A stretch of 64,000 nt of DNA from Metarhizium brunneum (taxonomy: Eukaryota; Ascomycota; Sordariomycetes; Hypocreales; Clavicipitaceae). Under the pieces are notes generated by a model that did not search any database, was not told the DNA's origin, and worked only from the letters and a program-made list of their open reading frames with translations. Location of the stretch: contig NC_089423.1 of NCBI RefSeq assembly GCF_013426205.1, positions 2,170,001-2,234,000 of the forward strand, written 5' to 3'. The position numbers and the translations under genes are program-made. Positions 55,912 to 64,000 of this stretch are shown here, in pieces; position 1 is the stretch's first letter, and each line of letters starts with the position of its first letter.

Positions 55912-58488
55912 CTACAAAGACGCATCCTCTTCATCGGAGTCCCATATCTCGGGCTGTACGGGTGGGGCATGGTCCTGTATCAAACTGTCCGGCAGCATCT
56001 GACTCTTTGTCAAGAGCTGTGACGTGGATCCCAAAGAAGACGGTATGGGTAAGCTGCTGAGGTAACTGCTTTCAGCGAACTGCACACTGCCCTGGGAGGG
56101 ATTGAGTGGCGGAGGCGGAGGCGGGGGCATGCTTGCTGGCTGCTGAGTCTGTTTCTCGGGGGTGGATGGTTGCGAGAGGGTGGTGGCTTGGGAAGGCCGG
56201 ACTGTTCTTGAGGGTTGCTTGGGTGCCGAGGGGGTAGGGAGAGTGGTTGTTCTCGACGAGGAGCGGAGTTTAAGGGGCTCGTTGAAGTCTGGCGTCGATG
56301 GAACCATGTCGTCTGACGTTGGGAACTGAGTGGACGATGCGATGTCGCTGTGGATTTGGGCCGTGATCTGTTGCGACACTGTCATGCTGCCTGGTGGTGC
56401 GGAGCTGGGGGGACAGTTTCGTGCGCGGTCTTCGTCGTCTCCTCGAGGCAGCTTGGGCTGAGAGCCGGGATGGACGGGTGAACTGGCGACTTGTTGCTCG
56501 CAGGGCTCGTCGGCAAATAGGGCGTGTCTCAAGTTCCATAGTAATTGTCCGATGACAGCGGGCGGCAGGTATTTGTATCGGGCAATTTGACCACGCAACC
56601 ATCCTTCCTGGCGCATGTCGTCTTCACACACGGGGTTGTTTAGTTCGTATACTTGGCTGGTGTGGAATTGCCATCTCCCCTGGGAAGATGAGGAGAAGCC
56701 GGCAGGTGGGACTTGCTGACCTGGCTCGACAGAGGCCATGTATCGGAGGAGACCGTTCTCGAAGAGCCAGAAGCGGACGACCTGGGAGGGGATTTTGAAG
56801 GATGTGGTGACGTGCAGCGTGGTTCCGGTTATGAGGCCTTCGAGGGAGGCGGTTGAGATAGGGAGGAGTATGTCTGATCTTGCGGACGGAGCGGGGAGGG
56901 ATTGGAGAATGGAGACATGGACACGTTGAGATTCGAAAGGTTGGCTTTGGATTTGAGTGTGGACAGAGAGATGGGGCAGAGGTTTGCGGATGGGTTTGGG
57001 TCGCAGCGGAGTTGTTGGCCTCGATGAAGTTGAGGATGCATGGATTGGCTGATTTTCTGTAGATTGTTGCTCGTATTGGACTGTTGCCGATACAGGTTCG
57101 GCCTGTGTATGCATCCTTGATGTCGGTGGCGAACAAGGCACTGCATCGTGGCAACTGTGCTGGCTCTCTTCTGTAGACACCAGCTCATTCAAGACCAGCT
57201 GTGTCTCAACGCCGACACCATATCTCTCGTCTAGGTTTTTGCCGTCATCTTCATCTTCTTCACCGAACCCGTCATCCTCCCCATCGGAATCAGGGATCTC
57301 ATATAGCACTCCCTTCGCGGCGAGCTTCTTTGGTGAAGGGGATTTCCTCCGAGGGCGTCTCCTCTTCGTCGGCGTGTCGTCGTCCCCAACAGGGTTCAGT
57401 ATAGACGGTGCATCAAACAAAACACGCAAAGGGGTTGGTGTTTTACTCTGTGATACCTTTGCTTGGTTCCTGCTGGGCGTGATGCAACCATCTGTTGTAT
57501 ATGAGTCTTGAATAACCAGTGAAGACTGTCTCGTAACTCCCGGCGAGACACGTCGTGGCTCCCCAGTCAGTTTCACGAGAGGCGGTTTCATGGGCGAAGA
57601 ATGATTCTTCAATGGCGAGTCTTGCTGATCTGGCGCCCCGTAGCGCTCAACCATTCTCTGACTGGGAGACTGTAACCCCCCCGAGGGAAGATCAAATCTA
57701 ATGGCAGTGTTCTTCTTCGCAGGGGTCTGGGGAATAATAGAATCTTCCCGAGACATGCTTACATCCGCAGTTGAGGCAGTAATTGCAGCCGTTGCTTCAT
57801 GACGCCGCTTCATAGCTGGCGATGAAAAGTCCCGTTTGCCTCGCCCAGCGCTCGGACTACCGGGTTCGCCTAGCCACGAAAGAAATCCATCGTCTCCATC
57901 ATCCTTGTCAAGATCTAGGTCGTCATCCGAGTCGGCTACGAAGGATGTCTGGTGACCCAAGAACTGCGTGAGTGTTTGCGTATGATAATTCGAACGTGTT
58001 GGCATATCGTCCAACGTCTTCCGCCGCGATTTGTCCTCCTTCCTGGGCGTAATCGCTTTCTTTAACTCATCGCCCATGGTTCGTCGTCTTTTTTTGCTCT
58101 GTTTTATCGATGGAGCTGCTCTCTTCCGTCTTATTGAAACAGGTTCCTCGTCATCTCCCGCTTCTTCTTGTCCTTTCTCTTCCTCTTCTTGCGCGTTTTG
58201 ATCCTGCCCATTTGGTAAACTCGGCTTCATATTCTCCTTGTCCTCTGAACCGGGGTCTTCATCTTGGATATCGTCATCGCTATCGCTGAGGATTATAACG
58301 TCTTCGCCGAAGCCTGAGACAAAATCTATCTGAGTCAAGGTCTGTTGCTTCAGGCTCGGACGCTCAGGGCCTTCATATCTTCGAATCTTCTTTCGTCGCG
58401 CAGGGAATTGTACCTGTTGCAAGGAGGGCGAGGAGTTATATACTCGACTGGAAGGAGGGACGCCACGAGAACGTGTTTCGGGGGCCAT
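55912..58488 (-). CDS. uncharacterised nuclear protein with SIM-like, KEN and repeated QTLTQ motifs
   Basis: Single exon from the ATG at 58488 (gccATGG context), 858 residues. Mostly disordered and Ser/Pro/Asp-rich. Basic clusters RRKKIRR (31-37) and SKKRRR (131-136) suggest nuclear import. GEDVIILSDSDDD (61-73) fits a SUMO-interacting motif (hydrophobic core followed by acids). A KEN tripeptide is at 84-86. The element QTLTQ occurs twice (49-53 and 171-175), each followed by hydrophobic residues and an SDDD acidic run. A more ordered segment around 580-680 (residues include TTLHVTTSFKIPSQVVRFWL and EGWLRGQIARYKYLPPAVIG) may be a globular domain. Ends IWDSDEEDASL. I do not recognise the family; a role in chromatin or genome maintenance is only a guess from the motifs. 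Confidence 0.78.
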   Translation of the reverse strand: MAPETRSRGVPPSSRVYNSSPSLQQVQFPARRKKIRRYEGPERPSLKQQTLTQIDFVSGFGEDVIILSDSDDDIQDEDPGSEDKENMKPSLPNGQDQNAQEEEEKGQEEAGDDEEPVSIRRKRAAPSIKQSKKRRRTMGDELKKAITPRKEDKSRRKTLDDMPTRSNYHTQTLTQFLGHQTSFVADSDDDLDLDKDDGDDGFLSWLGEPGSPSAGRGKRDFSSPAMKRRHEATAAITASTADVSMSREDSIIPQTPAKKNTAIRFDLPSGGLQSPSQRMVERYGAPDQQDSPLKNHSSPMKPPLVKLTGEPRRVSPGVTRQSSLVIQDSYTTDGCITPSRNQAKVSQSKTPTPLRVLFDAPSILNPVGDDDTPTKRRRPRRKSPSPKKLAAKGVLYEIPDSDGEDDGFGEEDEDDGKNLDERYGVGVETQLVLNELVSTEESQHSCHDAVPCSPPTSRMHTQAEPVSATVQYEQQSTENQPIHASSTSSRPTTPLRPKPIRKPLPHLSVHTQIQSQPFESQRVHVSILQSLPAPSARSDILLPISTASLEGLITGTTLHVTTSFKIPSQVVRFWLFENGLLRYMASVEPGQQVPPAGFSSSSQGRWQFHTSQVYELNNPVCEDDMRQEGWLRGQIARYKYLPPAVIGQLLWNLRHALFADEPCEQQVASSPVHPGSQPKLPRGDDEDRARNCPPSSAPPGSMTVSQQITAQIHSDIASSTQFPTSDDMVPSTPDFNEPLKLRSSSRTTTLPTPSAPKQPSRTVRPSQATTLSQPSTPEKQTQQPASMPPPPPPPLNPSQGSVQFAESSYLSSLPIPSSLGSTSQLLTKSQMLPDSLIQDHAPPVQPEIWDSDEEDASL

Positions 58489-58946
58489 GGCCGCTGGCGT
58501 CTGCCTTTGGGACTTCAAGTGGGAGAGCGCAGTAGATAAACAGAAAGCTTATATCAAGAGGTTCATGGAAGATGAACGATGATGCCAAAGGTGGCGGTGG
58601 GGCGATGGCCAACGCGTCTCACTTTACGCGTTGGGCACCCATGAGGCATCCTGGTCAAAACCACAACCCTAACCCTAATATGGATGGACATTGCAAATCA
58701 TTGTTGCTTCGTCATTAGTAGTATTCAATGCCCCACTCTCTCAGTCTCAATCTGCTACAACAAACATCGGTTTCATTGCTCACATACTTCATCTTCCGTG
58801 ATAGTATACATGCGTTCGTAGACGCTAACATGCTTCATGCCCGTGCGTCTTTTAAACAGCCTCGCTATCGTATGCAAGCTCCAATCAGAAATCAATGATG
58901 CTTCCTCCCAATAATGAAAGCTCTTCTATCTGCCCATTCTGGCCAC
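58489..58946. promoter_or_regulatory. promoter of the QTLTQ/SIM protein gene and 3' flank of SEC3
   Basis: 458 bp between two same-strand genes. Includes a telomere-like CCCTAA repeat at 58665-58678, about 180 bp upstream of the start codon. Confidence 0.5.
58665..58678. repeat. telomere-like AACCCTAACCCTAA element
   Basis: Two tandem CCCTAA units with an AA prefix; on the gene strand it reads TTAGGGTTAGGGTT. Too short for a former telomere; similar teloboxes can be promoter elements. Confidence 0.8.
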
Positions 58947-61900
58947 TTATCTGAAGGCCAGCTTGACATCAGCTCTAGGCCATTCAAACGGCACATCGCC
59001 CCCGTACACATCCGTGGTGACTTGCCCGATTCTGGTTTCCACACTGAGATAAAATTTCTCACATTCAGATGTCACCTTTGCCACTAGAGCACGACTGAGC
59101 GCAGGGTCATCGGCATCGCCAAAGTGTTTCTCAACACGCTTGCGCAGGGCTTCTACCCCCTTGCGGACCTCCTTGGAATCAAAGTTTCCAAGAATCTTGT
59201 TGAATATGGCCTTGTCGTTGGACGGTTGTTGCGCAATGGCCGCAGGTGATTTGCCCGACTGTATTTGTGCCTCGATGTTCTCAAGGTAGTCAAGCAGCTT
59301 GCCAAGGGGCCTGCGCATGACAGCGCTGAGGTACATGTCCATGTGTTCATGATACTCGGTGTTAGCTTGGTCTTTCCACTCCTCGAGCACTTCAAGGCCC
59401 CGCGTATCCGTTTCTTCAAGGAAATGATTCATATTTTCGATGAGCAAGATGTGGAAATTGAGCGCTTCCTTGTCCTCAGGATCAGCCGGCCCGGTGGACA
59501 CGCCCACAACAGCTGGCCGCTCTCGAGCAATGACCATGAGCGAGTCAAACATGGATTTGAGAATGCGATCGTACTCTCGGTCAACCATGCGTCGGAGCGC
59601 CGAGTTCGTATCGAGCCCGCTCATCATATTCTCTACCGCCGACATGAATGCTGGGAAGACGCGGAAGAAGGAAATCACTCCTTTTCGCTTGTTAATTTTG
59701 ACCTTTGTTTCCTCAATGGCTTTGATCTGCTCCTCCACAAACTTGCTGAAGCGACCTTCCAGAAGACTGTGCAGCTTTTGCAATGATGTGTTGAGGTAAT
59801 CCTGGTTAGATTGACTAATTTCTGACAGCTTCCTTTCAAGCGCTGCGAGAACACCGACTCCTTGTCTATAGATATGATTAGTATGAGAGTCGGTCCGTAT
59901 TTAACACAACGACTTACAATGGGTCTTGTCCAACCACCCATTCCATGAGTCGCTGCAATTCAGACTCAAGGAAGGCAAATATCACCTCCATAGAACGAGT
60001 CACTCTTCGTGCCAAGTCACGATCTGGCTCCATCAGACGGTGGCGCTTCAAATCCCCTCCGCGTCGGTCTCGAGGAGCGTTCACAGCCACAGCATCAGTG
60101 AAATCGGCCTGCTCCAGAGTAGTCGCATGAAAGAAGTCGATGATGAAGTTTTGTTCCATCTCAACCAACGGCAAAAGGTCATCCAATACGCCGGAGAATA
60201 CTTCATATGGAAAGCTTCTGCTGTCGGCTGTAGGCGATTTCTCTGGATTGGCCCGGTTACCGCTGTCTGCAAGCGGCGACCGAAGAGCTCTGGCCAGGGT
60301 CTGACTGCGCTTCACTGTCATCTTTCTGGCGGCGGTTGCGACGCCCTCTTGTTGTTTCTCAACCTGTGATGAGAACAGGAGTTCGGCTTCTTCTCCTGTT
60401 GTCTTTCTTGCATTCTTACGCCATATACTAACGACGTTTTGGAATTGGCCCTTGTACAGCGGGTGGCTCTTGTCCTGATAGATCTGGATGAGGTGATTCC
60501 AATTGTTCAAGTCAACGTCTCGAGCATACAGCATCAGGGGACTGTACTGCCACAGCAACTCGCGGCCGGCATCGTAGTGGGACGAGTCGACCTTTTTGGA
60601 GAGAGCACCTTCTAGCGCACGTTTTGAACCGGCGCACGCCTCATCAAACTGGCGAGACATGAACTCAACAAGTCGTTGCATAAAGAATGCGCTCTGCTGA
60701 AGATACATCTGCTTCTTTTCCTGCACGATTCTCATGTTGTCGTAATCAGAGTTAAAAACCGGGGGTTGGTTGGTGCTAGACTTAGTACTTGGTGTTGGTT
60801 CAATACCTCCTAAAGAAGGGTCAATTTTAATCATGGCCTTGAAGAGTATCACAAGTGCTGCCTCGACATCCTCTAGACCCCGCAGATTGTCCAAAGGTGC
60901 GAGCCGCAGAGCCTCCAGGTCTCCTGCTGTAATAGCACAAGTCTCTAATAGTGATTCCAATTCTTTTTTCAGAAGCTTTTGATTTGCTGTTTGCACTTGA
61001 AGACCTTGACCTTGAGCTTCGATATAGGCAATGTCATCTGACAGCGTCTAGTAGAATGTGTTAGTCAAGAAGCTTACCCTCAAATATTTAGTGTCCCTGG
61101 CTTGTCTTACCGAAAGTTCGACAGAGTATAAAGTTAGAAGATTATCCAGCTCTTCACACTCTCCCATGGCTAGATCGATGCCCCGTTTGATAGCTTCTAC
61201 TCGGTCGTCTTCTTCTTGAAATCTGGCGAGCCAACCACCAGCTTGAGCTCTGTTGATCTCTCTTTCCACATCTGTCTTTATCTCCTCGGCCGAATGAGAG
61301 CGCATTTGCCTTCCGGGGACCCAGCCAAAATAGTCTAGCCACTTACCAAACTCCTCACTCCGATCATCGAGAAGGCTCGGGTCCACGCTCAGACTTTGTA
61401 GATATTTCGCATCATTCCCTGTCACGATAGACTTTCTTGGTTCTTCTTTGGGCGCTTCCTCCTTCTTGCCTTTGTCTGGCTCAGCAGTCGTTGCTTGACT
61501 GGCATTTGGAATAGTAACGGTTACCTCTGGAACCGCCGTAGAAGTCCGGGTTGAAGCCGGTGAGCCGCCAGCAGCAGGCTTCGGGCTTTCAGTTGGCGTT
61601 TCCACATGGCCGGAAACGGGTTTAGATATGTCAGGGGTGGCGGGGCGAGGCGGCGCAGGTACGACGCCAGTTATGCCGTCAGGTCCCTCAGGTTTAAGCT
61701 GCGCTTGACGTAAACGCTCTCCGGCACCACCTGGACGAGGACGAAAAGCCGAGGCAGCTGATGCAGCTTTCCATAGCGCTCCGGCAATATCACCCTTTGA
61801 CTTCTTTTGTCTGATCATAGGCCCTAATCCTGGTCGTGTGTCTTCCTCAGGCTCGGGCGGCGGCTCCAAAACAGGTCCAGTATCGTTAGAAGCCGGAACT

Positions 61901-63435
61901 GATAATGAAGTGGTAGAGCTGTTGGTTGGCTCTACTGTAGTTTCAAGATTAATGCTCTCTGATCTTGAATTGTCCAACGGCGGGATTGTTAGAGGTGGCA
62001 TGACTCGGTCTGCCGGTGCGGGAGTCGTTTGGCTAGTATCGGTCCTAGGTGATATTCTATCACTACTTCTGGGTGGTGGGGCAACAGGTTCCTTTCTCAC
62101 TGTTGGACTGTTCAGGGGCGGAGGAACAAGATCGCGGTCTTGAGGTCGAGTGGGATCCATTGGCGGGCGTCGTCTTTCTGGCGGTGGCTTCCCCTCTGAT
62201 TGCGGAGGTCCTTGAGGAGGAGGAGGTGTGGGAAGCGGTTCTTGAGGAGCTTCAGGAGGTTCTCGGGAGTCCCCAAAGCGCCCAAATGCCCCAGGACCAT
62301 TCATACCATTTCGAGAACGAGGCGGTTGACTAGACGTATCTTCGCTTCTCGCGGTAGTGAATGAGTTGGCCACAGAATCCTGACTCCTGTTCGCTTGGTT
62401 TGTCCATCTTGGACCCGGACGATCCCCCGGACGATCCCTTGAGATTGCCGATTCGAAGCTACCTGCAGGTGAATTGCCGCCGTTCAACGGCTGTCGCACA
62501 GCCACAGGGCTCTTCTGGAACCGAGCGGGATCAGGCGCACTCGAAATCTGTGGTGGCACCAACGGCGAAGCTAAGGGCACAGGCGGAATACTTGGCGCTG
62601 GAGAACCCGAAACTACGCTTTGCTGACTAGAAGTTTGCTCAAGCGGAGGAGGTCGTGATGCAGATGCAGCAGGTCGTCTTCCGGCGCCCAACACTTGGTC
62701 AAGCTCTTTCTGATCAAAACCGGCCAGCTCGGGGGTCTTGCCGCCAGTATACTTTCCGTAAATTTTGATTAGGCTGGCAATGAAGAACTTCTTTTCTTTG
62801 TCGGTCTGTGCCTCCCAGTAGTAGGGCTTGCCAAGAGTTACCAAAAAGCCAGTGTCGCCTCCCCATTCTCGATTGTTTGGCTTCACCTGGGGTCCAGTGA
62901 AGGAGCCAATATGTGTCAGGTCATCAAGGTTCCACGTTTTGCCGATTGAAAAGGTTCCGTTGGCATTTTCTTTTGATTTGTGCATGCGAACCCGGCCCGA
63001 CTTGCGTACTGCCACGATGATGACTCTGGCTTTCTCGACTTCGGGGGTACGAGCCTGCGGTGGCGGGGGGGTCGACGGATGGGAGGAATATTCGATGGTG
63101 CGGATGTGGGTGATGTAGGTCTCGAGAACTAGTGTGTCCCTGAGGTTAGTTTACCATTATTTGATTTGACATATCAAAGCCTGAGGCTTTTGGGCTGTGA
63201 ATTGGATAGGCAGGGCTCGTGTGTGCCAGAAGCTCAGTCGTGGCATTGCCAAGCCCATACCCCAAACTCCTTGACGCCAGCGGCTTCAGGAACAGCATCG
63301 GGCCAAGCACTTACGGGAGCCATCAGTGTCCTTTTTGCTAAAGCAGCTTTCGATTATGCGGCGCTTTTCATCCTCGAATCGCTCCGCCCTCGAGGCGGCA
63401 GTAGCGCCAGGGCCGGCTCCATTCCCGCGGTCCAT
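58947..63435 (-). CDS. SEC3: exocyst complex subunit SEC3
   Basis: Exocyst subunit that binds PI(4,5)P2 and Rho GTPases to mark sites of exocytosis (family knowledge), important in hyphal tip growth. Four exons: 63315-63435, 61111-63128, 59918-61047, 58947-59865; 1,395 residues; all phases consistent. The N-terminal PH-like lipid-binding region (about 45-150) shows VIIVAVRKSGRVRMHKSKEN, FSIGKTWNLDDLTHIGSFTG and FLVTLGKPYYWEAQT. A long Pro/Ser-rich disordered linker (about 170-600) follows. The helical exocyst part begins with LLTLYSVELSTLSDDIAYIE, then the coiled coil (LLKKELESLLETCAITAGDL), and ends with KKINKR-type helices and DVKLAFR. The ATG at 63435 opens a short MDRGNGAGPGATAAS leader exon directly after a cag, so an earlier noncoding exon is possible. 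Confidence 0.93.
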
Positions 63436-64000
63436 CTGTAAGCGCGTCGTCGAGCGGGATCATGAAGGGGAGTCGGCAACGGAGACAGGAGGCGAGAGCA
63501 TGGTCGTCGATCTGACGGAAACGCAGACGGGGGAGGGTGACGGAGATCAGCAGGGCTATGACGGAGACTCTGCCTGTGCTTGCGCGCTGCAGCTTCGAGA
63601 TGCAGCAACGGTTTAGACTATGACAGACAGGCGTGTTCGGCAGATTCGATATGGAGACGTCAAAGCCGTCGCCGAGGTTGAGGTTGGGATTGAGGTAGAA
63701 ATTGAGGTAGGACAAGTATCAGGAGGGCTGGCTGTCTGGGGCTGGAACTTGGTCAACTGGTGAGGTGGGCGGGACAGGGAGGGTGCAGCTCCGGGCTTGT
63801 GGTTGGTCCATCCACGCCCAGCATTCAATGTTGGTACTCTAGAAATGCTCGGTACGTCAACTCAAGTACTCAGGTACTCTGTACCTCCCAGTGCCGTCAT
63901 CTGATGACCCCTTCCGCCCAGCTCCAGAAAACAACATTGAACTTCAACTGGGATCTCCCTTGTCGCTTCATCCGTGAGGGGCCATCATCTCAACAGCCAT
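63436..64000. other. region upstream of SEC3
   Basis: Promoter and leader side of SEC3. Contains short direct repeats of ggtactc/aagtactc near 63848-63890. No gene seen before the window ends. Confidence 0.5.

Noticed and set aside
1..64000. Secondary-metabolite cluster, CRISPR, integrated virus or intact transposon
   Set aside because: No synthase, reverse transcriptase, DDE transposase, capsid, spacer-repeat array or long terminal repeat was seen; genes are unrelated housekeeping types.

Overview
The window looks like nuclear DNA of a filamentous ascomycete, most likely a sordariomycete and plausibly in Hypocreales (inference from family resemblance and gene structure). Evidence: short spliceosomal introns (about 50-170 nt, GTRNGT donors, CTRAC-like branch sites, YAG acceptors), roughly one gene per 3-4 kb on both strands, an intron-containing tRNA-Pro, and fungus-specific proteins (TOK1 K+ channel, Zds1-type protein, long-tailed NOT4, 8TM/2P channel, RGG-tailed metallophosphoesterase).

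Layout. 1-2.5 kb: end of a truncated gene and a decayed phosphatase-like pseudogene. 2.5-15.7 kb: a six-helix membrane protein (-), a 1,083-residue coiled-coil protein with a KEN motif (-), a nuclear protein with an acidic tract and SANT/Myb-like C-terminus (-), the PP2A activator PTPA/Rrd (+), and a small Ala/Glu/Pro-rich protein carrying 14 consecutive GCT codons (-). 15.7-19.7 kb: gene-poor, with a probable two-exon small protein and tRNA-Pro(UGG). 19.7-32.4 kb: a probable mitochondrial alpha/beta-hydrolase-fold protein lacking its nucleophile (-), TOK1 (+), a long serine-rich reading frame resembling the tail of NOT4 (-), NOT4 itself (-), and the NDUFS3 subunit of complex I (+). 33.5-45.6 kb: Zds1-type PP2A regulator (-), metallophosphoesterase with RGG tail (+), COQ5 (-), a 60-residue membrane protein (-), BCKDH E1-alpha (+). 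45.6-64 kb: a 3.4-kb gap, the HECT ubiquitin ligase UFD4 (+), an uncharacterised nuclear protein with SUMO-interaction-like and repeated QTLTQ motifs (-), and exocyst SEC3 (-).

How the genes relate. These are mostly single-copy housekeeping genes, not a cluster: mitochondrial metabolism (NDUFS3, COQ5, BCKDH E1-alpha), PP2A control (PTPA and Zds), ubiquitin ligases (NOT4, UFD4), and secretion (SEC3). I see no biosynthetic cluster, defence-type system, CRISPR, or intact transposon. Much of the value here is in resolved gene models: several true starts and ends lie in short exons that a simple reading-frame scan misses. The least explained items are the separate NOT4-like tail, the decayed phosphatase, the small two-exon gene near 18 kb, and the QTLTQ/SIM protein. 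Exon boundaries given are my reading of splice signals and phase; none is confirmed by transcripts.
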